From Elusimicrobiota bacterium (GTDB lineage: Bacteria; Elusimicrobiota; Elusimicrobia; FEN-1173), in NCBI GenBank assembly GCA_016706425.1, contig JADJJR010000001.1:1054001-1118000 (forward strand): 64,000 nucleotides of DNA, read 5' to 3'. The notes beneath the pieces were generated by a model. The model saw nothing but the letters and a program-made list of their open reading frames with translations, had not been told where the DNA came from and made no database searches. Shown here in pieces: positions 18,116 to 26,179 of the stretch. The stretch's first letter is position 1; each line of letters opens with the position of its first letter. The translations under genes were made by a program, and so were the position numbers.

Positions 18116-18157
18116 GCCCCGGGCGGACAACGCATCGGCCGCTCGGGGCATCCTTTT
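18116..18157 (+). terminator. Possible partial terminator/attenuator between acpP and fabF
   Basis: GCCCCGGGCGG (18116-18126) pairs with CCGCTCGGGGC (18139-18149) with one internal mismatch pair, and is followed by ATCCTTTT. A leaky terminator here would lower fabF expression relative to acpP. The T tract is short and interrupted, so this is a candidate only. Confidence 0.4.
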
Positions 18158-18172
18158 GACGGAGATTTGTCC

Positions 18173-19423
18173 ATGATGAGCAAAAAACGCGTGGTGATCA
18201 CGGGCCTGGGCATTGTCAGCCCCATCGGCATCGGCAAGGAGGCCTACCTCGACGCGTTGCGGAACGGCCGGTCCGGCGCCGGCCGCGTGACCTATTTCGA
18301 CACGTCCACCTACCCCTGCCAAATCGACGCGGAGGTGAAGGGGTTCGTCGCCGACAACTTCATGGACAAAAAGAAGGTCCGCCGCATGGACCGGTTCACC
18401 CAGTTCGCCATGGCGGCGACGAAAATGGCGGTGGCGGATTCGGGGATTGATTTCTCGAAGGAAGACCCGGACCGTTGCGGCGCGATCGTGGGCTCGGGCA
18501 TCGGCGGCCTCCAGACCATCGAGGCGGAACACAGCGTGATCCTGGAAAAAGGGATGAAGCGCGTGTCCCCGTTCCTGATCCCCATGTTGATTTCCAACAT
18601 CGCCCCGGGTGAAATCGCCATTGAATACGGCCTCACCGGGCCCAACTACGCCGTCAGCTCGGCCTGCGCGACCTCGAACCACGCCTTCGGCGCGGCGCTC
18701 CGCCACATGCGCTACGGCGACGCCGATGTCTTGATCGCGGGCGGGGCCGAAGCGGCCATCACCGCCCTCGGGTACGCGGGGTTTTGCCAGGCCCGCGCCT
18801 TGACCTCCGGTTTCAACGACCGCCCGGAGAAGGCGAGCCGTCCGTTCGACAAGGACCGTTCCGGCTTTTTGATGGGCGAAGGCGCCGGCATTGTCGTGTT
18901 GGAAACCCTCGAACACGCCCTGGCCCGCAACGCCAAGATTTACGGCGAGTTGGCGGGATTCGGCGCGACCGACGACGCCTACCACATCACGGCGCCCTCG
19001 CCGGAGGCCAAGGCGGCCACCCGCGCCATGCAACTGGCCCTGGCCGACGCGGGCGTCCGCCCGGAGGAAGTCGATTACGTCAACGCGCACGGGACCTCCA
19101 CCGAACTCAACGACAAGACCGAAACCATGGCCTTGAAAAAAGTGTTCGGCGAACACGCGCGCAAATTGGCCGTTTCCTCGACAAAATCCATGACGGGGCA
19201 CCTGTTGGGCGCCGCCGGCGCCGCCGAGCTTATCGCGACCTTGCTCTGCATGGAACACGGGTTCATCCACCCGACCATCAACTACGAGACGCCCGACCCG
19301 GACTGCGACCTGGACTACGTGCCGAACACGGCGCGCCCCGGAAAGATCATGTGCGCCCTGTCGAACTCCCTGGGCTTTGGCGGGCACAACGCCGTGATTG
19401 TGGCGAAACGTTACCAAGGCTGA
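18173..19423 (+). CDS. fabF: Beta-ketoacyl-ACP synthase II
   Basis: A 416-residue elongating condensing enzyme. The ATG at 18173 is chosen because GGAG lies eight bases upstream, over an in-frame TTG at 18167. The active-site Cys165 is in SSACATSNHAFG. The two histidines are in NAHGTSTELND and STKSMTGHLLGAAGA. DTSTYPCQIDAEV and FGFGGHNA-type ends also match the family. Confidence 0.95.
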   Translation: MMSKKRVVITGLGIVSPIGIGKEAYLDALRNGRSGAGRVTYFDTSTYPCQIDAEVKGFVADNFMDKKKVRRMDRFTQFAMAATKMAVADSGIDFSKEDPDRCGAIVGSGIGGLQTIEAEHSVILEKGMKRVSPFLIPMLISNIAPGEIAIEYGLTGPNYAVSSACATSNHAFGAALRHMRYGDADVLIAGGAEAAITALGYAGFCQARALTSGFNDRPEKASRPFDKDRSGFLMGEGAGIVVLETLEHALARNAKIYGELAGFGATDDAYHITAPSPEAKAATRAMQLALADAGVRPEEVDYVNAHGTSTELNDKTETMALKKVFGEHARKLAVSSTKSMTGHLLGAAGAAELIATLLCMEHGFIHPTINYETPDPDCDLDYVPNTARPGKIMCALSNSLGFGGHNAVIVAKRYQG

Positions 19424-19432
19424 TTCCCCCAC

Positions 19433-20194
19433 GTGCCCCGCGCGGACACCGGTCCCCTGCAACGGTCGCTCAGGCACAAATTCAAAAACACCGCCCTGCT
19501 TGAGGAGGCGCTCACCCACAAGTCCTACGCGATGGAGCGGGGGGGCGCCGCATTCAACGAGCGGTTGGAGTTCCTGGGGGACAGCGTCCTGGCGGCGATC
19601 GTCGCGCACTACCTCTTCAAGCGTTACCCCGATGAAGACGAGGGCAAACTCTCAAAGCTGAAATCCCAGATCGTGTCCCGGTCCGCCTTGGTGTTGTGGG
19701 CCCGCGAGATCGCCCTGGGACAATTTTTGTCCATGTCCGAAGGCGAGCAGGCCACCGGCGGCCGGGAACGCGACAGCCTGCTCGGCAACGCCTTTGAGGC
19801 CCTGTTGGGGGCGATGTTCCTGGACGGCGGCTTTCCGGCGGCCCAACGCTTTGTGGTGCGCCTTCTCTCGAAGAAAAAGCAAATCCTCGAAACCGATCAC
19901 AAAAGCCGCCTGCAAGAGATCATCCAAAAACGCTACAAAGTCCCGCCCAGTTACAACCTCGCCGAACAAAAGGGTCCCGACCACAACAAGGTTTTTGTTA
20001 TGGAGGTCAACATCCGCCGCCGCTTGCTGGGACGCGGCGAAGGGCATTCGAAGAAAGAAGCCGAACAGGCCGCCGCTTTCGAGGCCTTGAAACGGATTCG
20101 AACCCATCGCATGGCCCCCCGCATTGATCCGCACCACATGGCGGAAGAAGAGACCCTTCCCCTTCCGTCCCCCCGGCGGCCCCCCCGCGGCTGA
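19433..20194 (+). CDS. rnc: Ribonuclease III
   Basis: A 253-residue protein starting at GTG. The RNase III signature NERLEFLGDSVL is near residues 40-52, and a second acidic cluster GNAFEALLGAMFLDGG near 120-135 provides the Mg-binding residues. A double-stranded RNA-binding domain follows (KSRLQEIIQKRYKVPPSYNL to GHSKKEAEQAAAFEAL). The C-terminal 30 residues are proline- and histidine-rich and not part of the usual fold. It follows fabF by nine bases, as in many genomes. Confidence 0.94.
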   Translation: MPRADTGPLQRSLRHKFKNTALLEEALTHKSYAMERGGAAFNERLEFLGDSVLAAIVAHYLFKRYPDEDEGKLSKLKSQIVSRSALVLWAREIALGQFLSMSEGEQATGGRERDSLLGNAFEALLGAMFLDGGFPAAQRFVVRLLSKKKQILETDHKSRLQEIIQKRYKVPPSYNLAEQKGPDHNKVFVMEVNIRRRLLGRGEGHSKKEAEQAAAFEALKRIRTHRMAPRIDPHHMAEEETLPLPSPRRPPRG

Positions 20195-20410
20195 CTCCCC
20201 GCGGCTTTCGTCGATCTTCCAACGCCCTTCCCGCGCCCTTTGGGCCGGGGAGGGCGCGTTGACTCTCCTGCCCGCGACGGCCGGCGCCGTCCCTCGCGTG
20301 GGCGAGCGAAGGGGACCGAGGCGCGGCGTCTTCCCCGGCGTCGCCGAGGGGGTCCGCGTGCGCCTCGACGGGGCCGCCGGGCGGGCGGAGGAGGTCGTTC
20401 CGGCGGTGCC

Positions 20411-20427
20411 CTGGAATTATGTTCCAG
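20411..20427. promoter_or_regulatory. Palindromic operator candidate upstream of the acyl-CoA dehydrogenase operon
   Basis: CTGGAATTATGTTCCAG is a perfect 6-bp inverted repeat (CTGGAA/TTCCAG) with a five-base spacer. It ends about 30 bases before the -10 element and so adjoins or covers the -35 region, where a repressor would block polymerase. No regulator gene is present in the window, so the ligand and protein are unknown. Confidence 0.4.
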
Positions 20428-20433
20428 ATCAGG

Positions 20434-20461
20434 TTTCTCGCCCCCCCAATTTTGTTATAGT
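20434..20461 (+). promoter_or_regulatory. Extended -10 promoter for the acyl-CoA dehydrogenase-Etf operon
   Basis: TGTTATAGT at 20453-20461 is an extended -10 (TGn plus TATAGT). Only a weak -35 (TTTCTC, 20434-20439) is present, as is common for extended -10 promoters. The start of transcription would be near 20468, leaving a short leader with GAGGAG before the ATG at 20495. Confidence 0.5.
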
Positions 20462-20494
20462 TAGCGCTTTACGCAAGACCATTGAGGAGATCCC

Positions 20495-21724
20495 ATGAAT
20501 TATTTCCTTACCGAAGACCAACAGGCCATCATCGAGACCGCCCGGGAAATCGCCGAAAAGAAAATCAAACCCGTTCGCGAAAAACACGACGCCGACGAAT
20601 CTTTCCCTTGGGAAATCGTCGAGGAGCTCCGCAAGGCCGATTTGTTCGGCGTGTATTTCCACCCCAACTACGGGGGGTTGGGCGGCGCCGGTTTTGAATT
20701 GGTCCTGGTGGTTGAAGAGTTGTCCAAGGCCTGCGGCGGCACCGCGCTGGCGTTGGCGGCCACCGCTTTGGGCGCCTTTCCGATCATCCTCTTCGGCACG
20801 CCGGCGCAGAAGAAAAAATGGTTGCCGGACCTGGCCAGCGGCAAACGGCTCGGGGCTTTCGCCATCACGGAACCGGAAGCGGGTTCCGATGCGACGGCCA
20901 CCCGTTGTTCGGCGAAAAAAGACGGGGATTTCTACGTCTTGAACGGCGTGAAGAATTTTTGCTCGAACGGCGAGTCCGCGGAAATATACTCGGTGTTCGC
21001 CACGACGGACCTCAAGCGCGGCGCCCGCGGCATCACGGCGTTCGTGGTCGAAAAGGGCACCCCCGGTTTCACCTTCGGCAAGAAGGAAACCAAAATGGGC
21101 ATTCGCGCCAGCACGACCTACGAACTGGTGTTCGACAACTGCCGCGTGCCGGCCTCCAACGTCCTGGGCAAAGAAGGTTTCGGCCTCTTCGTGGCCCAGG
21201 CGACCTTCGACATTTCCCGGCCCGGCGTGGCCGCCCAGGCCCTCGGCATCGGGACCGGCGCGATGAGCGAAGCGCTGGCTTACGCCAAGGTGCGCCGCCA
21301 ATTCGGCCAATCGGTGTTGTCGTTCCAGTCCTCCCAGCACACCGTCGCCAACATGGCCACGAGCCTGGAAGCCTCCCGCGCGCTCCTCTACAGCGTCACC
21401 CGGGCCATGGACGTGGATCTCAAAGCCGCGGTGGAAGCCTCGGAAGCCTCCGGCAAGACCGTTTACGAAGAGATGAAAAAAGCCTCCAGCGGCCGCTGGA
21501 CCAAATACTCCGGCATGGTGAAACTGTTCTGCTCCGACACCGCCTTCTGGGTCGCCGACAGCGCCATCCAGCTCTGCGGCGGCATCGGCTACATGCGCGA
21601 CTTCCCCGTTGAAAAATTCCTGCGGGATGCGAAAATCACGCAAATCTACGAAGGCACCAACCAGATCCAGCGCAACGAGATCGGCATGATGATCACCAAA
21701 GAACTCGCCGCCAAAGGCGATTAG
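20495..21724 (+). CDS. Acyl-CoA dehydrogenase
   Basis: A 409-residue flavoenzyme. Family motifs in order are FGVYFHPNYGGLGGAG, FAITEPEAGSDATATR, FGLFVAQATFDISRPGVAAQALG, RRQFGQSVLSFQSSQH and the C-terminal QIYEGTNQIQRNEIGMMI, whose glutamate is the usual catalytic base position. An insertion (KTVYEEMKKASSGRWTKYS) sits before the last helix. It oxidises acyl-CoA or, if coupled to a bifurcating Etf, may reduce an enoyl-CoA. It is the first gene of an operon with etfB and etfA. Confidence 0.9.
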   Translation: MNYFLTEDQQAIIETAREIAEKKIKPVREKHDADESFPWEIVEELRKADLFGVYFHPNYGGLGGAGFELVLVVEELSKACGGTALALAATALGAFPIILFGTPAQKKKWLPDLASGKRLGAFAITEPEAGSDATATRCSAKKDGDFYVLNGVKNFCSNGESAEIYSVFATTDLKRGARGITAFVVEKGTPGFTFGKKETKMGIRASTTYELVFDNCRVPASNVLGKEGFGLFVAQATFDISRPGVAAQALGIGTGAMSEALAYAKVRRQFGQSVLSFQSSQHTVANMATSLEASRALLYSVTRAMDVDLKAAVEASEASGKTVYEEMKKASSGRWTKYSGMVKLFCSDTAFWVADSAIQLCGGIGYMRDFPVEKFLRDAKITQIYEGTNQIQRNEIGMMITKELAAKGD

Positions 21725-21749
21725 GACCCCAAAGAAAAGAGAGACCCCC

Positions 21750-22559
21750 ATGGGCCTTCACATCGTTGTTTGCATCAAACAAACCCCGGCGACGTCGAAC
21801 ATCCAAATCGACCCCGTGACCGGCACGCTGAAACGGGAAGGGATGGCGGCCGCCATCAATCCTTTCGACGAATACGCGATCGAAGAGGCGGTCCGCATCA
21901 AGGAGCGCGTTCCCGGCACGACGGTGTCGGTGGTGACCATGGGGCCGCCCCAGGCCGAGGAGTCCCTGCGGGAGTCCATCGCGCGCGGGGCCGACCAGGC
22001 CTTCCATCTCACGAGCCGCGCCTTCGCCGGCGCGGACACCTGGGCGACCTCGTACACCCTGCAGATGGGCATTCGAAAGATCGCCAAGGAAAAGGGCCCC
22101 GTGCATCTGGTGCTCTGCGGCAAACAGACCAACGACGGGGACACGGGGCACGTCGGTCCAGGCATCGCGGCCTGGCTGGATTGGCCCAACATCGCCTACG
22201 TCAAAAAAGTGGAAGCCATTGACGAAAAAAAGATCGTCGTCCACCGCATGATGGAGGACGGCGTGGACGTTTTGGAAATGGACCTGCCCGCCGTGATTGC
22301 CGTGGTCAAGGAAATCAACGAACCGCGCGTGGCCTCCCTCAAGGGGAAAATGGCCGCCAAAAAAGCCGTGGTGCCCAAGTGGACCGAAGTGGACATCGAG
22401 GCCGACAAAAAAAGCATCGGCCTCGGCGGCTCGCCCACGATCGTGTCCAAATCCTTTAACCCGCCGCCCCGCAAGGGCGGCGCCAAAATCGACGGCCCGA
22501 CGCCCGAAGCCAAAGCGAAGGCCCTGATCGACAAACTCCAAGAAATGAAGCTGATCTAA
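21750..22559 (+). CDS. etfB: Electron transfer flavoprotein beta subunit
   Basis: A 269-residue EtfB beginning IVVCIKQTPATSNIQIDP, with AINPFDEYAIEEAVRIKE. The segment LCGKQTNDGDTGHVGPGIAAWL has the DGDT...VGP pattern seen in bifurcating-type EtfB rather than the mitochondrial form; that comparison is from memory of the family. Its partner etfA follows two bases after the stop. It carries electrons between the acyl-CoA dehydrogenase and the EtfA FAD. Confidence 0.9.
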   Translation: MGLHIVVCIKQTPATSNIQIDPVTGTLKREGMAAAINPFDEYAIEEAVRIKERVPGTTVSVVTMGPPQAEESLRESIARGADQAFHLTSRAFAGADTWATSYTLQMGIRKIAKEKGPVHLVLCGKQTNDGDTGHVGPGIAAWLDWPNIAYVKKVEAIDEKKIVVHRMMEDGVDVLEMDLPAVIAVVKEINEPRVASLKGKMAAKKAVVPKWTEVDIEADKKSIGLGGSPTIVSKSFNPPPRKGGAKIDGPTPEAKAKALIDKLQEMKLI

Positions 22560-22561
22560 CC

Positions 22562-23836
22562 ATGCCCAACACCATCTACGTTTCCAAACAACGCTGCACC
22601 GGCTGCACCTCCTGCGCGCGGGCTTGCCCCGTCTCCTGCATCGACATGGTGGACCGTCCGAAGGAACCGGGCGTCAACTGGCGCAAGCTCGCCGTCATCG
22701 ACGAGGCCAAGTGCATTTTCTGCAACGCCTGCGTCGAGGCCTGCGACAAGCTTTATGAAAAGGGCAAAAACAAAGACGTCTTCCACGCCATCACGATGGT
22801 CAAGGAAAAAGTCGAGGGCCAGGTTACGGTCGACGTGTCCCTCTACAAAAACGTTTGGATTTTCGCCGAGGTCCGTCACGGGAAACTCATGCCGACGGCC
22901 TACGAGCTCCTGGGCCTGGGGAAAACCCTGGCCGGGACCTTGAACGAGAAAGTCGCCGCTGTCATCATCGGCAAGGACGTGGCCCAACACGCCCAGGATT
23001 TGATCGACCACGGGGCCGAAATGGTCTACGTGCTCGAACACCCGGGCCTCGACAACTTTGTCGACGAAGTGTACACCCAGCTTTTGACGGACCTGATCGC
23101 CCGGGAGAAACCCAACAAATTCCTCCTGCCGGCGTCGACCATCGGGCGCTCGTTTGGATCCCGGGTGGCCGTGGCGGTCAACACCGGCATCACGGCCGAC
23201 GCCACGGAATTGTCGATCGATCCGGCGACCCGGATGCTGCACGCCACGCGCCCCTCCTTCGGCGGGAACTTGATGGCGACCATTCTCTGCGAAAAGCATC
23301 GCCCCGAAATGGCCACGGTGCGTCCCATGTCCTTCCCCCGGGCTCCCAAGCGGGACGGTCGCACGGGCGAGGTGGTGAAAGTCAACGTGGATTTGGGCAA
23401 GATCAAGCAACGGACCCGCTTCGTTCGCTTCGAGGCCGAAAAGGGCGAAGGCCAGGACATCACCGCCGCCGACGTCATCGTGGCCGGCGGGCGCGGGGTG
23501 GGGAGCGCGGACGGATTCAAATCCCTGGAGGCCTTGGCCAAGGCCCTGGGCGGGGCCGTGGCCGCCAGCCGAGCCGCCGTCGATGCGGGATGGATCCCCT
23601 ACCGGACCCAAGTGGGCCTCACCGGCCGCACGGTGCGCCCCAAGCTTTACATCGCCGCGGGGGTCAGCGGCCAGATTCAGCACTTGGCGGGCATGAGTTC
23701 CAGCGAAGTCATCGTGTCCATCAACAAAGACCCGGAATGCCCCATGAACAAACTGGCGACGTTTTCCATCGACGGGGACCTTTTTGAAATGATCCCGGCG
23801 CTCGTGAAGGAAATCGAAAGGCGCCGCGGCCATTGA
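22562..23836 (+). CDS. etfA: Electron transfer flavoprotein alpha subunit with N-terminal 2x[4Fe-4S] ferredoxin domain
   Basis: The first 65 residues form a two-cluster ferredoxin domain: CTGCTSCARACPVSC (Cys 12/15/18/22) and CIFCNACVEACD (Cys 51/54/57/61). The EtfA body follows, ending with the FAD domain GGRGVGSADGFKSLEALA, TGRTVRPKLYIAAGVSGQIQHLAGM and INKDPECPMNKLATF. At 424 residues it is about 90 longer than ordinary EtfA because of the fused domain. This architecture is known from CarE of the caffeoyl-CoA reductase and LctC of the lactate dehydrogenase complexes, which bifurcate or confurcate electrons with ferredoxin. Confidence 0.93.
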   Translation: MPNTIYVSKQRCTGCTSCARACPVSCIDMVDRPKEPGVNWRKLAVIDEAKCIFCNACVEACDKLYEKGKNKDVFHAITMVKEKVEGQVTVDVSLYKNVWIFAEVRHGKLMPTAYELLGLGKTLAGTLNEKVAAVIIGKDVAQHAQDLIDHGAEMVYVLEHPGLDNFVDEVYTQLLTDLIAREKPNKFLLPASTIGRSFGSRVAVAVNTGITADATELSIDPATRMLHATRPSFGGNLMATILCEKHRPEMATVRPMSFPRAPKRDGRTGEVVKVNVDLGKIKQRTRFVRFEAEKGEGQDITAADVIVAGGRGVGSADGFKSLEALAKALGGAVAASRAAVDAGWIPYRTQVGLTGRTVRPKLYIAAGVSGQIQHLAGMSSSEVIVSINKDPECPMNKLATFSIDGDLFEMIPALVKEIERRRGH

Positions 23837-23852
23837 TTTAGGAGGAACAACC

Positions 23853-24452
23853 ATGAAACGAGTGTCGCGACTTTTGGCCGTTGTGGGTTTCGCCGCCCTG
23901 TCGGGGTGCGGTTACAACCGGTTCCAGGCTCTGGACGAACAGGTCAAGTCCTCCTGGGCGGAAGTGGTCAACCAATACAAGCGCCGGGCGGATTTGATCC
24001 CCAATCTCGTGAAAACCGTCCAGGGGTTCGCTAAGCAGGAAAAAGACGTTCTTTTGGGCGTGACCGATGCGCGTTCCCGCGTGGGGGCCCTGAATCTGAC
24101 TCCCGAGGCCTTGAACGACCCGAAGGCTCTGGAAAAATTTCAGGCCGCCCAAAGCGAATTGGGCACGGCCCTGCAACGACTTTTGGTCGTCTCCGAAAAC
24201 TACCCCCAACTGAAATCGGACCAAAACTTCCGCGACCTTCAGGCCCAGTTGGAAGGCACCGAAAACCGCATCACCGTGGCGCGCAACCGCTACATCGGGG
24301 CCGTCCAGGAATACAACACCCTGGTCCGTCAATTCCCGACGAACCTCACCGCCAAGCTGTTTAAAATGGCGGTGAAGCCCACCTTCACCGTCGAGAACGA
24401 AAAAGCGGTGGAAACGCCGCCCGTCGTGGATTTTGGAACGCCCGAAAAATAG
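23853..24452 (+). CDS. LemA family lipoprotein
   Basis: A 199-residue protein with a lipoprotein signal peptide (lipobox LSGC, Cys about residue 22). The LemA domain YNRFQALDEQVKSSWAEVVNQYKRRADLIPNLVKTV and ENRITVARNRYIGAVQEYNTLVRQFP follows. The AGGAGG ribosome binding site is strong. Its function is not established, but lemA is very often followed by TPM-domain genes, as here, suggesting a joint envelope role. Confidence 0.9.
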   Translation: MKRVSRLLAVVGFAALSGCGYNRFQALDEQVKSSWAEVVNQYKRRADLIPNLVKTVQGFAKQEKDVLLGVTDARSRVGALNLTPEALNDPKALEKFQAAQSELGTALQRLLVVSENYPQLKSDQNFRDLQAQLEGTENRITVARNRYIGAVQEYNTLVRQFPTNLTAKLFKMAVKPTFTVENEKAVETPPVVDFGTPEK

Positions 24453-25283
24453 ATGAACGCTCGGCGCTGGGTTCGCGCCGCTTTCCTTTTACTTCCGGTG
24501 TGGGCGGGGGCCCTGGCTCCCGTGCCGCCGGTTCGCCGGATCACCGACCTCACCGGCACCCTGACGCCCTTTCAAAAAAGCGCCCTGGAGGCCACCCTCT
24601 CCGCCCTGGAGACCGAAAAGGGCGCGCAGGGGGCTGTCCTTGTCGTACCCACCACGCAACCCGAAGCCATCGAACAATACGCGTTGCGCGTCGCCGAGAC
24701 CTGGAAGTTGGGCCGAAAGGGCGTGGACGACGGCGTTCTGTTGTTGGTGGCCAAGGACGACCGAACCCTTCGCATCGAAGTCGGCTACGGCCTGGAAGGG
24801 GCCCTGCCGGACGCCGTCTGCAAACAAATCATCGACGATTTCATCGTTCCGCGCTTTCGTGCCGGGGATTTTTACGGCGGGATCGAGACGGGCGTCGGGC
24901 TGATCGCCCGCCGTGTGCGGGGAGAACCGCTGCCCGCGCCGGCGGTCCGACAGACCCCCTTGAGTGGTGAAAAAATCAAAGGCCTCTTCATTTTTTGGCT
25001 TGTGGCCTTCGGTTTTTCGACCGCTCTTTTCGGAAAACGCCTCGGCCCTGTCGTGGCCGCGGTGGGAATCGGGGTGGCCGTGGCGTTGATGGTGGCGTTG
25101 GCGGTGGGCGCGATCACCGCTTTGCTGGCCTTGATCTTTGGGCTGCTGGCGGCGAACTCGAATTCCGGCCGGGGCGGCGGTTGGTCCAGCGGTGGCCGGG
25201 GTTGGGGCGGCGGCGGGGGCGGCGGGGGTTTTTCCGGCGGTGGCGGTGGGTTCGGCGGTGGAGGCGCGTCCGGGCGATGGTGA
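24453..25283 (+). CDS. TPM-domain membrane protein with Gly-rich tail (YgcG-like)
   Basis: A 276-residue protein with a signal peptide, then a TPM domain (RITDLTGTLTPFQKSALEATLSAL, LGRKGVDDGVLLLVAKDDRTLRIEVGYGLEG, IIDDFIVPRFRAGDFYGGIETG). Two transmembrane helices follow near residues 175-230, and then a Gly/Ser-rich C-terminus. This is the YgcG layout. Related TPM proteins have been tied to envelope or photosystem repair; the exact role here is unknown. It starts directly after the lemA stop and its end overlaps the next gene. Confidence 0.88.
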   Translation: MNARRWVRAAFLLLPVWAGALAPVPPVRRITDLTGTLTPFQKSALEATLSALETEKGAQGAVLVVPTTQPEAIEQYALRVAETWKLGRKGVDDGVLLLVAKDDRTLRIEVGYGLEGALPDAVCKQIIDDFIVPRFRAGDFYGGIETGVGLIARRVRGEPLPAPAVRQTPLSGEKIKGLFIFWLVAFGFSTALFGKRLGPVVAAVGIGVAVALMVALAVGAITALLALIFGLLAANSNSGRGGGWSSGGRGWGGGGGGGGFSGGGGGFGGGGASGRW

Positions 25284-25780
25284 GAACAATTTCAGCGTGG
25301 GTTCGTCATTTGATTCTGGCGCCCTTCGGGTGGCGGCGGGATTTTGCCCCGTCGGTGTTGGGGCAGATCGAGACGGCCATCGCCGCCTCGGAAAAAAGCC
25401 ACGGCGGCGAGATCCGTTTTGTGGTGGAAGGGGCCCTGCCCGGGCGCGCGCTCTGGCGGAAAGTGGATCCGCGGGAACGGGCGGTGCGCGTGTTTTCGGA
25501 TTTGCGGGTGTGGGACACCGAACGGAACACCGGGGTGTTGATCTACGTGAACTGGGCCGACCGCGATGTGGAAATTCTGGCGGACCGGGGCTATAACGCC
25601 TTGGTCCATGCGGGCGAATGGGAAGCCGTTTGCGCCGCGATGGAAACCCATTACCGGGAAGGACGATTCAAGTCCGGCTCATTGGCCGGTGTGGAGGGCG
25701 TGGCCCGGGTCATCGCGCTTCACTTCCCGCCGGGCGATCACAACCCCAACGAACTCCCCGACCGTCCTGTGGTTCTTTAA
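25277..25780 (+). CDS. Second TPM-domain protein
   Basis: About 167 residues from ATG 25277 (GTG 25280 is possible), overlapping the end of the previous gene. It has the TPM pattern ETAIAASEKSHGGEIRFVVEGALP, VWDTERNTGVLIYVNWADRDVEILADRGYNALV and CAAMETHYREGRFKSGSLAGVEGVARVI, but no signal peptide. It resembles the cytosolic TPM partner often encoded after YgcG-like genes. Its stop codon is the outer end of an inverted-repeat element. Confidence 0.82.
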   Translation: MVRTISAWVRHLILAPFGWRRDFAPSVLGQIETAIAASEKSHGGEIRFVVEGALPGRALWRKVDPRERAVRVFSDLRVWDTERNTGVLIYVNWADRDVEILADRGYNALVHAGEWEAVCAAMETHYREGRFKSGSLAGVEGVARVIALHFPPGDHNPNELPDRPVVL

Positions 25781-25990
25781 CCCGGACTTTGCGATAGGAC
25801 GCGGCATTCGACGAAGGGGGCCGGACTTTTTCTTCCTCAAAAAGTTCGTCCGATGTCCCTGCATCGACCTCACTTTTTTCGTCGAAAAAGCCGCGGCCCC
25901 CTTCGTCTCGCATCAGCGGCTCTGCCGCCCCAGGTGCCGGGAGCTCTGCGACCGGCCGGTGCTCGCGCCTATTGCAAAGTCCGGGTTAAA
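25776..25990. repeat. MITE-like element with terminal inverted repeats
   Basis: The left end TTTAACCCGGACTTTGC (25776-25792) is repeated exactly in inverted orientation at 25974-25990, and similarity continues inward (GATAGG/AATAGG). Inside lies a second perfect 14-bp inverted repeat, GACGAAGGGGGCCG (25810-25823) with CGGCCCCCTTCGTC (25894-25907), around a small AAAAAGT-type hairpin. The whole 215 bp can fold as one long stem and has no coding potential. The ends fit TTAA or TA duplication. It resembles a small non-autonomous transposon, but no transposase is nearby. Confidence 0.6.
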
Positions 25991-26053
25991 GGGGTCGGAG
26001 GGGGGCGGGGTGGGGAGCTGTGGCTCCTGGCCCCCCTTTGAGACGATTCGAGT

Positions 26054-26148
26054 GCGATTTTTCGACGGCACGCGGGGGCGGACCTGCCCGATCCGGGCCG
26101 TTGGAAGTTGAGGCCCGGGAGTTGGTCCGGCCTCCGTCGAAAAATTGC
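26054..26148. repeat. Second nested inverted repeat
   Basis: GCGATTTTTCGACGG (26054-26068) and CCGTCGAAAAATTGC (26134-26148) are inverted copies with one mismatch. They enclose a smaller TCCGGGCC/GGCCCGGGA stem (26092-26120). The CGTCGAAAAA core also occurs inside the first element at 25880-25889. This suggests a related palindromic unit or a structured RNA. No coding potential is seen. Confidence 0.5.
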
Positions 26149-26179
26149 GCGAAGGCCGCCGGGGGACGCGTTTCTTTTC

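Larger units (their letters stand above)
20195..20494. other. Intergenic region with hairpins, an inverted repeat and a promoter
   Basis: No convincing gene lies in these 300 bases. CCGCGG repeats flank the rnc stop region. A strong nested hairpin occurs at 20223-20256 (CGCCCTTCCC against GGGGAGGGCG, with an inner GCCC-TTT-GGGC), probably ending the fab-rnc transcript although no T run follows. The 3' part holds the CTGGAA/TTCCAG repeat and the extended -10 listed separately. An open frame across the region (20124-20498) has no recognisable motif and biased composition. Confidence 0.5.

Noticed and set aside
20090..20110. A tRNA T-loop-like GGTTCGAATCC on the minus strand
   Set aside because: It lies inside the dsRNA-binding domain of rnc, and no acceptor, D or anticodon arm can be formed around it.
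20124..20498. A 124-codon plus-strand open frame between rnc and the acyl-CoA dehydrogenase gene
   Set aside because: It begins inside rnc, is very Arg/Pro/Gly-rich, crosses the promoter and palindrome and shows no family motif.
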